From assembly GCA_937975585.1 (NCBI GenBank), contig CALJUC010000283.1:1-12904 (forward strand): 12,904 nt of DNA, read 5' to 3'. Shown here piece by piece: positions 1 through 7,973 of the stretch. The notes under the pieces were generated by a model. It saw nothing but the letters and a program-made list of their open reading frames with translations, searched no databases and had not been told where the DNA came from. This DNA comes from an uncultured Moraxella sp. GTDB taxonomy: Bacteria > Pseudomonadota > Gammaproteobacteria > Pseudomonadales > Moraxellaceae. Made by a program: the position numbers and the translations under genes. The stretch's first letter is position 1. Each line of letters starts with the position of its first letter.

Positions 1-67
1 GCAAAGGTCTCTAGTAGCCAAAATTGTTAGATTTTTATGTTACAACAATAAAATAGGGACGTTCTGC

Positions 68-1519
68 ATGTCATTAAATAAACATAACCATGAGTCCGAT
101 ATCGATAATGCCAATCTTATCGAGAAAAATAAGCCATATAGTCAGCGCGATATTAGTCAAGCGATGCAAGAGGCGACACGGATGCTTGATATTATCAATA
201 CCCCAGAAGATAAGCTTACCCAAACCGACCGTAATTGGGTATCTGCCAATGTCGCGGATAACTTTGCCCATCATGTGAATAAAGGCTTTTTGCAGTACCG
301 TAAATCCGTAACCGAAACATCAGATTTTGCTCTAACGGATTGGTGGGGGCAGGGCTCGATTTTGCGTGATATCCAAGGGCGTGAGTATATCGATATGTTA
401 GGCGGATTTGGTCTATATACCTATGGTATCCGTCATCCCAAGATTGTCGCTGCCGCAAAAGCCCAAATGGATCGTAGTCCACAATATAGCCAAGAGATGT
501 TAGACCCATTGCGTGGGCAGTTGGCACGTGTGATTGCGCATTTGACGCCTGGGGATTTGCAATACGGTTTTTTTGCCAATAGTGGTACTGAGGCAGTTGA
601 TGGTGCAATGAAGCTTGCCAAGCTGTATACCGGACGACGTGGATTTATCTCAACCACGGGTGGTTTTCATGGTAAATCGCTGGGTGCATTATCCCTACTG
701 GGTAAGTCCGTATATCGTGAGCCGGTTATGCCATTATTAGGGGGTGTGCGTCATGTACCGTATGGTGATGCCGATGCGGTAGAGCAGTTATTACGGATTG
801 CCGATTCGGTGGGCAGTATGGATGTGGCGGCTGTGGTGGTAGAGCCAGTCCAAGGCGAGGCGGGCGCGGTGGTACCACCAGATGACTACTGGCCACGCTT
901 ACGAGAGATTTGTACCAAGTACGATGTATTACTGATAGCGGATGAGGTGCAAACTGGCTTTGGTCGTACGGGTAAGATTTTTGGGGTGGATCATTGGAAT
1001 GTCGCGCCTGATATTATTTGCTTTGGTAAAGCGTTAGGGGGTGGTGTGGTGCCAATGTCAGGGTTTTTCTCCAACGCCAAAGTATGGTCAGTGATGGAGC
1101 CAAACCCTTTTATGCATACCACGACCACGGGCGGTAATCCATTAGCGTGTGCCGCTGCCTTGGCCGCGATTCAGGTCATGCTAGAAGAAGACTTACCAAA
1201 GCAAGCTGAGGAAAAAGGCGCGTATTTGATTGAAAAGATTAACCGACTGGTAGAAAAATACCCAAATATCCTCAAGCAAGTACGCGGTAAAGGCTTATTG
1301 CTTGCGCTCGTATTCCATGACAGTGATGTTGGCTATCAAGTGGTATCAGGCTTGTTTAAGCGTCATGTATTGACCGCAGGTACATTGAATAACGCTTCAG
1401 TGGTGCGTATTGAGCCGGCGTTGAATATCCCGTATGAATTGCTTGATGAAATGTTAGTACGCTTGGAAGCGACACTTGAAGAAGTTGCTTCGCAGTTGAA
1501 TACCTCATCAACGACTTAA
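68..1519 (+). CDS. patA: Putrescine aminotransferase (class III, PLP-dependent)
   Basis: Transfers the amino group of putrescine to 2-oxoglutarate, giving 4-aminobutanal (1-pyrroline) and glutamate; cytosolic, first step of the transaminase route of putrescine breakdown. The 483 residues carry the class III fold markers: NSGTEA (171-176) and GFHGKS (199-204) for cofactor phosphate, ADEVQTGFGRTGK (291-303) with Asp292 for the pyridine nitrogen, and FGKALGGG with the PLP lysine at 321. The N-terminal HVNKGFLQYRKSVTE and C-terminal AGTLNNASVVRIEP resemble E. coli PatA (459 aa) much more than ornithine or GABA aminotransferases. About 24 extra residues at the N-terminus explain the greater length. 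The ATG has a TAGGGA-type ribosome site at about 54-59. patD follows 92 bases downstream, which supports the substrate assignment. Function is inferred from family resemblance plus context. Confidence 0.93.
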   Translation: MSLNKHNHESDIDNANLIEKNKPYSQRDISQAMQEATRMLDIINTPEDKLTQTDRNWVSANVADNFAHHVNKGFLQYRKSVTETSDFALTDWWGQGSILRDIQGREYIDMLGGFGLYTYGIRHPKIVAAAKAQMDRSPQYSQEMLDPLRGQLARVIAHLTPGDLQYGFFANSGTEAVDGAMKLAKLYTGRRGFISTTGGFHGKSLGALSLLGKSVYREPVMPLLGGVRHVPYGDADAVEQLLRIADSVGSMDVAAVVVEPVQGEAGAVVPPDDYWPRLREICTKYDVLLIADEVQTGFGRTGKIFGVDHWNVAPDIICFGKALGGGVVPMSGFFSNAKVWSVMEPNPFMHTTTTGGNPLACAAALAAIQVMLEEDLPKQAEEKGAYLIEKINRLVEKYPNILKQVRGKGLLLALVFHDSDVGYQVVSGLFKRHVLTAGTLNNASVVRIEPALNIPYELLDEMLVRLEATLEEVASQLNTSSTT

Positions 1520-1528
1520 CGACAGATA

Positions 1529-1546
1529 CATGGTGAGAAAACCATG
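1529..1546 (+). other. Small intercistronic hairpin between patA and patD
   Basis: CATGGT and ACCATG form a perfect 6-bp stem around a GAGAAA loop, starting 9 bases after the patA stop codon. No T-run follows, so it is not a standard terminator. It may slow exonucleases or tune patD expression relative to patA; this role is inference, and a stem this short can occur by chance. Confidence 0.35.
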
Positions 1547-1611
1547 ACATCATAATTAAATAACTAAGATGTTTGAATAGACTATTTTTAACTCACAAGG
1601 ATGTGATAACT

Positions 1612-3078
1612 ATGCAAAATACAACAGCACCAAACGCGACAGATGCCACGAACTTAGGGTTATGGATTGATGGCGCGTGGCAAACGGGTGATAGCACCAT
1701 CGATATTGAAAATCCCGCCACAGGACAAACCATTGCAAAAGTTGCCACGGCAGGCGAGGCGCAAGTCAATAAGGCAGTTGCTGCGGCAAAAGCGGCATTC
1801 GAAGATGGGCGTTGGCACAAACTTTCCCCAGGTGAGCGTAGCCAAGTGCTTGCAAAACTTGCTGATTTGTTAGAAGAAAACACGGATACATTTGCCCGTA
1901 TTGAGAGTGAAGATACCGGTAAGCCGTATGCCTTTATCAGTAAAGGTGGTGATGTGCCATTTGCCGTCGACAATTTGCGCTATTTTGCCGCGGCTGCGCG
2001 TGATACAGGGGGTGGTCGGGCAGGCGAATATAACACGGCTTACACCTCTATCTTGCGTCGTGAGCCAGTAGGGGTCACTGTGGGAATTGCGCCTTGGAAC
2101 TATCCATTACTCATGGCCGTATGGAAGATTGGTCCTGCGTTAGCCGCTGGCTGTACGTCGATTATTAAACCCTCAGAGATGACGCCACGTACTGCATTAT
2201 TGTTGGCAGAACTGGCAAAACAAGCCGGTTTGCCTGATGGCGTACTCAATGTCATTACGGGCAATGCAGATACTGGTAAGCTATTGGTTGGACATCCGGA
2301 TGTCAATATGGTCAGTCTCACTGGCTCTAGTGAAACGGGTAAATACATCATGAAGTCGGCAGCTGATACCTTAAAGCGTATCCATCTAGAGTTGGGGGGT
2401 AAAGCACCTCTTATCGTATTTGATGATGCGGATATTGAATTAGCAGCAGAAAAAGCGGCATTCGGGGGCTTTATCAACTCAGGCCATGATTGTACCGCGG
2501 CGACCCGAATTTTGGTGCATCAAGCGGTTGCTGATAAGTTCCAACAAGCGATTATTGAACAAGCGAAAAACTTTACTGTGGGTGACCCATTTGATGATAA
2601 CACCCAAATGGGCTCATTGATTTCGGCTAAGCAGCTTGAGCGCGTATCAGGGTTTGTCGAGCGTGCCAAAACCAAAGGCGCTAAAGTATTATTCGGTGGG
2701 GAAAAACTGGCAATTAATGATGGTCACTTTTATAGCCCAACGTTATTAACGGACGTAAACCAACAAGATGAAATTGTACAAAATGAAGTGTTTGGGCCTG
2801 TTATGACGATACAAACATTTACTTCGGAGGATGACGCGCTAAAACTTGCCAATGATGTACCCTTTGGTCTAGCGGCATCCGTCTTTACTCAAGATGTTAA
2901 GCGTAGTATGCGTTTTGCCGCGGATTTACGTTTTGGTACCGTTTGGATTAATGACCATTTACCACTGACGTCAGAAACGCCACATGGCGGATTTAAACAG
3001 TCTGGCTTTGGTAAAGATTTATCGAGCGAAGCGGTTGGTGATTACTTGATTACCAAACATGTCATGGTGGCTTTGTAA
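1612..3078 (+). CDS. patD: Gamma-aminobutyraldehyde dehydrogenase (NAD+-dependent)
   Basis: Oxidises 4-aminobutanal, the PatA product, to 4-aminobutyrate with NAD+; cytosolic. The 488 residues show the aldehyde dehydrogenase landmarks: PWNYP with oxyanion Asn163, KPSE with Lys186 for NAD+, SLTGS (235-239), LELGGKAP with general base Glu260, and GHDCTAATR with nucleophile Cys294. The C-terminal PHGGFKQSGFGKD and the final KHVMV resemble E. coli PatD (474 aa). His292 sits where I expect Gln in many relatives (GQDC), a mild change two residues before the nucleophile. The ATG at 1612 has AAGGA (1597-1601) ten bases upstream and is preferred over the in-frame TTG at 1573. Betaine-aldehyde or another aminoaldehyde dehydrogenase is possible by sequence alone; the neighbouring patA argues for PatD. 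Confidence 0.9.
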   Translation: MQNTTAPNATDATNLGLWIDGAWQTGDSTIDIENPATGQTIAKVATAGEAQVNKAVAAAKAAFEDGRWHKLSPGERSQVLAKLADLLEENTDTFARIESEDTGKPYAFISKGGDVPFAVDNLRYFAAAARDTGGGRAGEYNTAYTSILRREPVGVTVGIAPWNYPLLMAVWKIGPALAAGCTSIIKPSEMTPRTALLLAELAKQAGLPDGVLNVITGNADTGKLLVGHPDVNMVSLTGSSETGKYIMKSAADTLKRIHLELGGKAPLIVFDDADIELAAEKAAFGGFINSGHDCTAATRILVHQAVADKFQQAIIEQAKNFTVGDPFDDNTQMGSLISAKQLERVSGFVERAKTKGAKVLFGGEKLAINDGHFYSPTLLTDVNQQDEIVQNEVFGPVMTIQTFTSEDDALKLANDVPFGLAASVFTQDVKRSMRFAADLRFGTVWINDHLPLTSETPHGGFKQSGFGKDLSSEAVGDYLITKHVMVAL

Positions 3079-3112
3079 TATTTCAATCTATTATCAGAGA
3101 ATATAAAGTTAT

Positions 3113-3137
3113 AAGGGCGTATAGTATACGCCCTTTT
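3113..3137 (+). terminator. Rho-independent terminator of patAD, probably shared with the convergent operon
   Basis: AAGGGCGTATA and TATACGCCCTT are perfectly complementary 11-base arms around a single G (practical loop about 5 bases), followed by TTTT on the plus strand. It lies 35 bases after the patD stop and 2 bases beyond the stop of the convergent minus-strand gene. On the minus strand the stem is preceded by an A-run and followed by a weaker TTATAACTTT tail, so it may work in both directions. Confidence 0.8.
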
Positions 3138-3138
3138 G

Positions 3139-3489
3139 TTATTGAGTCAGATAAAAACTATCCTCAATCAGGGCCATAATTTGCCCATCATCGACTTTAT
3201 CAAGGATAACCGAGATCCAATGTTCTTTGTTCATGTGATAGGCTGGCAAAATACCATCAAACTGACGCAACGCGCCAATTAACATTGGTTCGGCCTTTAA
3301 ATTAATAATACTAACAGTTTCTTGCCCTATTAAACCGAGTTTGTCGGCCGTGATTTCCATATAAATGCAAAACCATTTTCTGTTTTCTTGATGCCGAAAA
3401 ACCGCAAAACTTGGTTGTTTTTGCCAAGGATATTCTGCTTCTACTGCAAATAGATCAAATATTTTTGCACATAAAATAGTTTTTTCCAT
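3139..3489 (-). CDS. MmcQ/YjbR family protein
   Basis: A small protein (116 aa) of the MmcQ/YjbR family, which has a CyaY-like fold and no firmly established function; 'DNA-binding' in many databases is a structural guess. The family signature is the C-terminal YHMNKEHWISVIL (84-96), matching HLNKAHWSTVYLD of E. coli YjbR, with further similarity in the central strand region. An in-frame ATG at 3501 would add four residues, but its only purine-rich sequence abuts the codon; the ATG at 3489 has TAGGA about 11 bases upstream and is preferred. It is the last gene of the transporter-elaA-thiE unit, about 20 bases after the thiE stop. Nothing in it links it to thiamine. Confidence 0.75.
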   Translation of the reverse strand: MEKTILCAKIFDLFAVEAEYPWQKQPSFAVFRHQENRKWFCIYMEITADKLGLIGQETVSIINLKAEPMLIGALRQFDGILPAYHMNKEHWISVILDKVDDGQIMALIEDSFYLTQ

Positions 3490-3510
3490 ACTAGCAAACA
3501 TCCTAAGTTG

Positions 3511-4164
3511 TTATTGGCGATAGTTAGCAATGATGGTTTTGATTGTTTGACTGGCATGCTTGATATTTTGTTGTCCCAAAATCGCAGAGACTGCGGCAAT
3601 CCCGTCGACTTGAATCTTTGCTTGAGCTAAGTCGTGTTGTAATAAAGGTAGGGTAGTCGTATTGATGCCACCAATCGCCACGATTGGTAAATCAACGGCT
3701 TGGCGAATTTGGGCCAAGGTCGCCACACATAGCGTCTTGGCATCGGTTTTGGTCTGCGTGGTGAACATTGCGCCCACACCGAGATAGTCTGCGCCATCGG
3801 TTTTTGCTTGTAAGGCTTGTTCTACGCTACGTGCAGACACGCCGATGATTTTATCGCTACCCAAAATTTGGCGCGCTATATTCGCCGGTAAATCTGATTG
3901 TCCCACATGCACGCCATCTGCATCGACGGCTAGCGCAATATCGACACGGTCATTAATCAGTAGCGGCACTTGATAACGCTGACATACCGCTTTGACTGCT
4001 AATGCTTGCTGATAAAAATCGCGGCTATTTAGGTGTTTTTCGCGTAGTTGCACCATGGTGACACCGCCCAGTAGGGCTTGTTCAACCGCTTCCACCAAAG
4101 AAATATCCTTCAAGCAGTCGCGGTCAGTCACCAAATATAAGCGATAGTCAATGTTCGATATCAT
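3511..4164 (-). CDS. thiE: Thiamine-phosphate synthase
   Basis: Joins the pyrimidine HMP-diphosphate to the thiazole phosphate carboxylate, making thiamine monophosphate; cytosolic TIM barrel. The 217 residues (usual length about 210-220) contain the expected ligand sites: VQLREK (38-43), LLINDRVD with Asn71-Asp72, DGVHVGQSDLP (83-93), IGVSAR (107-112), GVGAMFTTQTKTDA (129-142) and PIVAIGGI (160-167). The ATG overlaps the stop of the upstream acetyltransferase gene by four bases (ATGA), so translation is probably coupled. No other thiamine gene is in the window, and the leader of the operon shows none of the conserved TPP riboswitch blocks I would recognise. Confidence 0.95.
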   Translation of the reverse strand: MISNIDYRLYLVTDRDCLKDISLVEAVEQALLGGVTMVQLREKHLNSRDFYQQALAVKAVCQRYQVPLLINDRVDIALAVDADGVHVGQSDLPANIARQILGSDKIIGVSARSVEQALQAKTDGADYLGVGAMFTTQTKTDAKTLCVATLAQIRQAVDLPIVAIGGINTTTLPLLQHDLAQAKIQVDGIAAVSAILGQQNIKHASQTIKTIIANYRQ

Positions 4165-4631
4165 GCGTTAGATTCCAATAACATATCAATATGAGGAATA
4201 TCATCTTCCAAATAGACATCGCCTTGGGCGACAAATCCCAAAGATTGATAAAACTCCAATAGATAAGTCTGTGCTGAGATATAAATGGTTTGTGTCGGAT
4301 AGCGGCTGTGACAAATACCAATCGCTTGCTGCATTAACTCACGACCCAAATCACGCCCGCGATAATCTTTTGTTGTAAGGACGCGGCCAATCGCAGGCAT
4401 ACCCATACTATGAATCGTTGGTGGGATGATACGCGCATAAGCAGCCAGTTGACGTTCATTGGACGTAGCGGTATCCCAATATTGCAAATGCAGACAATCG
4501 TTATCCAATCCATCCAGCTCTTGATAAGCGCACGCTTGTTCCACCACAAACACAGCTTCACGCGCTTGGCAAATAGCGTATAACTCACGAGCAGTTAGCT
4601 GGTCAAACGACTGCAAGATAAATTTATGCAT
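4161..4631 (-). CDS. elaA: ElaA-like GNAT family N-acetyltransferase
   Basis: A GNAT-fold acetyltransferase of 156 aa, close in length and sequence to E. coli ElaA (about 153 aa), whose substrate is not known to me. The N-terminal VFVVEQACAYQELDGLD (27-43) matches the ElaA signature FVVEQNCPYQDIDG. The acetyl-CoA pyrophosphate loop is seen as YRGRDLGRELM (90-100), and FYQSLGF (128-134) plus EDDIPHIDM (142-150) form the usual C-terminal end. An in-frame GTG at 4649 is possible, but the only ribosome-site-like sequence (AAGGTG) lies almost on it; the ATG at 4631 fits the family length better although its spacing to that AAGGTG is long (15). It lies 31 bases after the transporter gene and overlaps thiE by four bases, so all three are probably cotranscribed. 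Confidence 0.85.
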   Translation of the reverse strand: MHKFILQSFDQLTARELYAICQAREAVFVVEQACAYQELDGLDNDCLHLQYWDTATSNERQLAAYARIIPPTIHSMGMPAIGRVLTTKDYRGRDLGRELMQQAIGICHSRYPTQTIYISAQTYLLEFYQSLGFVAQGDVYLEDDIPHIDMLLESNA

Positions 4632-4662
4632 AGCGATTGTAAAATACACCTTGAATAATCAA

Positions 4663-5583
4663 TTATTTGGTATGCAGATTATGCCATTTGACCATTTTTT
4701 TACCCAGTAAAGGCAAGCTAAAGGATGGTAACTGATAAGCACCGATTAATGGTAAAAACATAGTCCCCATAAATGGTGTGGTAATCGTGTAGGCGAGTAA
4801 CACATTGCGACCGCCACAGACCAAGGCAGCAATAATCGCATTTTCATAACCAAAACGACGATAAATAAAATAAGCGGAAAAGTAAAACACCAATGACAAT
4901 AACGTACCCAAACCCAATAGTGCCAAAGCTTCCATCGGGCTATTGTCAAATGTCTCACGAAAACCTGCCATTAAACCAAGCGGAAATAGCATCAATAACA
5001 AAATATTAAAACGGCCAATTTTGCCATAATAATGATTGAGCGTATCGCGTGGGATATAGCGCCGCGCCAATACAGCCAATGCCATCGGTGCAACGATATA
5101 AGTCAATAAGCGCTTAAAATATAACGGAAAGTCCAAATGCGCATCTTTAGAACCGAGCAGCCACAGCACAACCAATAGGCTTAACGGCATAATTAAGGTC
5201 GCTGCAATGGTCTTAGCCATCGCTAACAGCGCATCAAAGCCGACCGCATTCACAATTGCGCCGCTACCAAACAGTGGTGCCGTTGCCGAAAGTCCAGCAA
5301 TTGCCAATAACAAATCACCACGCACACCCAGCGCATAAGCAATACAAGTCAACACCAAACTCGTCAGTACGCTTTGAAAAATCGCGAAGCCCCAAGTGTA
5401 ACCTGTACCAATACGTTTAACGAGTTGCTTTTGATCAATACCTAACAAGGTAAAAAACATCAAGAAAAACAAAACTTCAGGCAGGTAGCCAAGTACGAAG
5501 TTTGATAAATCAGGAAATATAAAACCGATAATACCACAGAGCGGCATAATCACAGTGCTATGACGCGCGATAAAGCTTAACAT
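4663..5583 (-). CDS. Bile acid:sodium symporter (BASS) family transporter
   Basis: An inner-membrane protein of 306 aa with about nine or ten hydrophobic segments spread over the full length, and short polar loops such as IDQKQLVKRIG (49-59) and RRYIPRDTLNHYYGKIG (174-190). Two features recall the BASS fold: the crossing-helix-like stretch LSATAPLFGSGAIVNAVG (98-115) and the GGRNVLLAY motif (257-265), where BASS proteins have a conserved RN-containing helix. The substrate cannot be read from sequence; members move bile acids, pantoate-type acids and other organic anions with sodium. The ATG at 5583 has AAGGA seven bases upstream. It is first in a four-gene unit with elaA, thiE and the YjbR-like gene. 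An auxin-efflux-type carrier with the same overall fold is an alternative I consider less likely. Confidence 0.7.
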   Translation of the reverse strand: MLSFIARHSTVIMPLCGIIGFIFPDLSNFVLGYLPEVLFFLMFFTLLGIDQKQLVKRIGTGYTWGFAIFQSVLTSLVLTCIAYALGVRGDLLLAIAGLSATAPLFGSGAIVNAVGFDALLAMAKTIAATLIMPLSLLVVLWLLGSKDAHLDFPLYFKRLLTYIVAPMALAVLARRYIPRDTLNHYYGKIGRFNILLLMLFPLGLMAGFRETFDNSPMEALALLGLGTLLSLVFYFSAYFIYRRFGYENAIIAALVCGGRNVLLAYTITTPFMGTMFLPLIGAYQLPSFSLPLLGKKMVKWHNLHTK

Positions 5584-5923
5584 GAATTATCCTTGTTGCA
5601 TTGGTCACGCTGATTGAACTTTGGCATGCCAACTTGGATGGTAAAAAGTTCGGCTATTGTAACGTCCATGTTTTTGTTTTGACAACCATTTTATATAAAC
5701 GTTGGCTCGCAGATATAGAATTTGACTACATATGCTGTAGATAACGATGATACTTAGTCGCCGATAAATTTATTACATGGCTTTTGAATGATAACACTTA
5801 TTTCGCATAATATAGGTTATGTTAAATAATATATGAGATATATCACCTACTACCTAATATACGCATAATCCAAATTTTACTTCTTATAAGATTTAGACTG
5901 CTAATACAAAATGTCTGTTAAAT
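5584..5923. other. Intergenic spacer between the thiE operon and the polysaccharide locus
   Basis: The right-hand part after about 5700 is AT-rich and has no convincing coding frame with a ribosome site on either strand. Apart from the promoter at 5656-5685, I see only small AT palindromes, for example ATATAT-GAG-ATATAT at 5829-5843. It marks the border between ordinary metabolic genes and the polysaccharide locus. I see no insertion-sequence ends, tRNA or direct repeats here. Confidence 0.6.
5656..5685 (-). promoter_or_regulatory. Probable sigma70 promoter of the transporter-elaA-thiE-yjbR operon
   Basis: Read on the minus strand, TTGTCA (5680-5685) and TACAAT (5656-5661) are separated by 18 bases; each matches the consensus hexamer at five of six positions. 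The predicted start near 5649 gives a leader of about 65 bases before the ATG at 5583. It is the best promoter-like pair in the window, but not proven. Confidence 0.6.
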
Positions 5924-5950
5924 AAAAAAAGAACTAACGCGAGCTAGTCC
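5924..5950 (-). terminator. Rho-independent terminator closing the polysaccharide locus
   Basis: On the minus strand GGACTAGC and GTTAGTTC pair over eight bases (two G-U pairs) around a TCGC loop, followed directly by seven T residues. It lies 22 bases after the aminotransferase stop codon, so the aminotransferase is the last gene of its transcription unit. Confidence 0.85.
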
Positions 5951-5971
5951 TTTTTAATATTTGCATGGATA

Positions 5972-7192
5972 TTATGTGGAAGTTACAGCTTGCGAGATTT
6001 GGTCAAAAATCGTTTTACCAACTTGCGCGACTTTTTGCATTTCAGCATCTGTTAATGTTGGATGTGCCAAGAACATTAAGCTGGTTTCACCCAATTGCTT
6101 GGCAACAGGCAGGCGTTGTTGTGGTTTTGACGGATGATTATCAAACGCATGTTCTAAATAAATCTCTGAACATGAACCTGAAAAACACGGAATGCCTTGC
6201 TCATTAAATGCTCGAATAATTTTATCGCGTGACCAATCCGCTGGTAAGTTTTCAGGGCGAACATACACATAATACTTATAATAAGCATGAACAGAATCTT
6301 GGCCTAATACTTCGTGAAACTGTGCATCAGGCACCGACAAAAACCCCTCACTACCGGCGTATGGTAAGCACATTTCACGTAATACAGCGGCATTTTTGGT
6401 GCGTTTGGCTGTCCAATCCGCCATACGCTCAAGTTGAATGCGCCCAAGTACCGCTTGCATTTCCATCATACGCCAGTTGGTACCGAAACTGTCATGTAAC
6501 CAACGAAACCCGGGTGGGTGCTGCTTATTATATACACTGTCGTAATTTTTGCCGTGGTCTTTATATTCCCACATTTTTTGCCATAGTGTTTTATCATTAG
6601 TGGTCACCATGCCACCTTCCCCACCCGTGGTCATGATTTTATCTTGGCAAAAACTCCATGCCCCCACATGACCGATACTGCCGACAGATTTACCTTTGTA
6701 TTTTGCGCCATGGGCCTGCGCACAGTCTTCAATGACCCATAGATTATGTTGCGCAGCCAAAGCCATAATTTCATCCATATCACATGGCCAACCGGCAAGA
6801 TGCACAGCGATAATGGCTTTGGTCTTATCGGTGATATGTGGCGCAATAGTACGAGCTGAGATATTACCTGTTGCTTCTTCAACATCAGCAAACACTGGCA
6901 ACGCGCCTGCATTGACCACCGTTGATACACTGGCAATAAAGCTACGTGGCGTCACAATGACCTCATCCCCTGCCCCAACGCCCATGGCTTGTAAGGCCAA
7001 ATCTAGCGCAAGCGTACCATTTGCCAACGCTATCGCATATTCAGTGCCTACCCAGTTGGCGTATTCTTTTTCGAACTCGCGTGTTTCGGTACCCGTCCAA
7101 TAGTTAACTTTATTGGAAAGTAACACACGGCTGACCGCATCCGCTTCTTGTTGGGTAAATGATGGCCAAGGGGAAAATTGGGTGTTTAGCAT
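5972..7192 (-). CDS. DegT/DnrJ/EryC1/StrS family sugar aminotransferase
   Basis: A PLP-dependent aminotransferase (406 aa) acting on a keto-sugar nucleotide, normally a 4-keto-6-deoxy or 3-keto sugar, to make an amino-sugar. Seen in order: NKVNYWTG (27-34), ANGTLALDLAL (57-67) for cofactor phosphate, IEDCAQAHGAKYKGK (154-168) with Asp156 and Gln159, SFCQDKIMTTGGEGG (180-194) with PLP Lys185, and SFGTNWRMMEMQAV in the middle. The C-terminal FSGSCSEIYLEHAF is a subgroup feature I associate with aminotransferases next to PglC-type transferases, such as WeeJ/PglE-like enzymes. The exact sugar is not decidable. The formyltransferase gene ends 28 bases upstream, so formylation of the new amine is the simplest idea. 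The gene is GC-rich (33 G/C in 6661-6720), unlike its upstream partners. AAAGG lies about 12 bases before the ATG. Confidence 0.9.
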   Translation of the reverse strand: MLNTQFSPWPSFTQQEADAVSRVLLSNKVNYWTGTETREFEKEYANWVGTEYAIALANGTLALDLALQAMGVGAGDEVIVTPRSFIASVSTVVNAGALPVFADVEEATGNISARTIAPHITDKTKAIIAVHLAGWPCDMDEIMALAAQHNLWVIEDCAQAHGAKYKGKSVGSIGHVGAWSFCQDKIMTTGGEGGMVTTNDKTLWQKMWEYKDHGKNYDSVYNKQHPPGFRWLHDSFGTNWRMMEMQAVLGRIQLERMADWTAKRTKNAAVLREMCLPYAGSEGFLSVPDAQFHEVLGQDSVHAYYKYYVYVRPENLPADWSRDKIIRAFNEQGIPCFSGSCSEIYLEHAFDNHPSKPQQRLPVAKQLGETSLMFLAHPTLTDAEMQKVAQVGKTIFDQISQAVTST

Positions 7193-7220
7193 ATGTTTTT
7201 ATACCTTTGACTTAAAAAAA

Positions 7221-7973
7221 TTATAATTCAACGATGTTGACCTGAATGGCAAATTTCTTACCATCCATCACGACGTAGGCCGCTTCATTTAGGTTATTAG
7301 TCGTTAAAGCACGAAGCTTATTGATGAGATCAAGGGGATAGACTTTTTCTTCGACATTGATGGGCTGTATCTGTTCTAAGTCTTTTTTATGGTGTGTCGT
7401 GCCTATCTCGGTTTGCGGTTGTCTGGTAGGATTTAGCGTCAATAGATTGTCAAAATTATCGAAAAACAACTGTTGTTCTAACTGTAATGCTGCAGCATAC
7501 AGCTGGTTTGCGGTCATAGAGGGTAATACGGTTAATTCAGCTTGGGCAATGATGTCGCCACCATCTAAAACTTCGCTCATAAAATGCAGTGTGGCACCGT
7601 ATCGAGTACCCTCTAAGATAGCCCAACTTGGCGTGTGCCAACCCTTGTTATACGGTAGATAAGCGGGATGTAGGTTGATAAAACCAACTTTGGGTAATTC
7701 CAATAAGGCCTTTTTGATAATATAAGGAAAATGTATGCCAAAAATATAATCGACATCGTATGCCCTTAATGCTGATAGTTTATCGCTATTATTGAGGTCT
7801 TTATTGGTAAACACGTTATCAGCGCTTAAGCCACTTGCCTCAATCAATGCTTGAGCGTGAGAGGATTTTCCGTTTTCACCCACCAGTAAAAAGCTAGGCT
7901 GATAACCTTTCCCAATAAGAAATTTTAGGATATTAACAGATATTTGTCTGTCGCCTGCGAAGCCATATTTCAT
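7221..7973 (-). CDS. Formyltransferase of the methionyl-tRNA formyltransferase-like fold, probably sugar N-formyltransferase
   Basis: Predicted to move a formyl group from N10-formyltetrahydrofolate to an amine, most likely an amino-sugar nucleotide. At 250 aa it is shorter than true Fmt (about 310) and resembles VioF-type sugar formyltransferases. The catalytic triad is present: Asn100 and His102 in INLHPAYLPYNKGWHTPSWAI, and Asp137 in EVLDGGDII. The C-terminal part (about 210-250, with KLRALTTNNLNEAAYVVMDGK) resembles the small domain after the catalytic core in Fmt/ArnA relatives and may hold the sugar. The N-terminal MKYGFAGDRQISVNIL lacks the usual Rossmann glycine spacing but fits the family. 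The ATG overlaps the upstream stop by one base (TAATG), and AGG lies nine bases upstream. The aminotransferase follows after 28 bases. The substrate is inferred from context only. Confidence 0.85.
   Translation of the reverse strand: MKYGFAGDRQISVNILKFLIGKGYQPSFLLVGENGKSSHAQALIEASGLSADNVFTNKDLNNSDKLSALRAYDVDYIFGIHFPYIIKKALLELPKVGFINLHPAYLPYNKGWHTPSWAILEGTRYGATLHFMSEVLDGGDIIAQAELTVLPSMTANQLYAAALQLEQQLFFDNFDNLLTLNPTRQPQTEIGTTHHKKDLEQIQPINVEEKVYPLDLINKLRALTTNNLNEAAYVVMDGKKFAIQVNIVEL

Noticed and set aside
1573..1611. TTG start that would extend patD by 13 residues
   Set aside because: No ribosome site precedes it, while the ATG at 1612 has AAGGA at good spacing and begins at the usual family N-terminus.
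5584..5655. TPP riboswitch before the thiE operon
   Set aside because: The leader is only about 65 bases and I cannot find the conserved CUGAGA and ACCUGA-type blocks.
5965..7103. Plus-strand open frames of 80-135 codons opposite the aminotransferase gene
   Set aside because: They lie antisense to a complete, motif-rich gene, lack ribosome sites, and their translations resemble no protein family.
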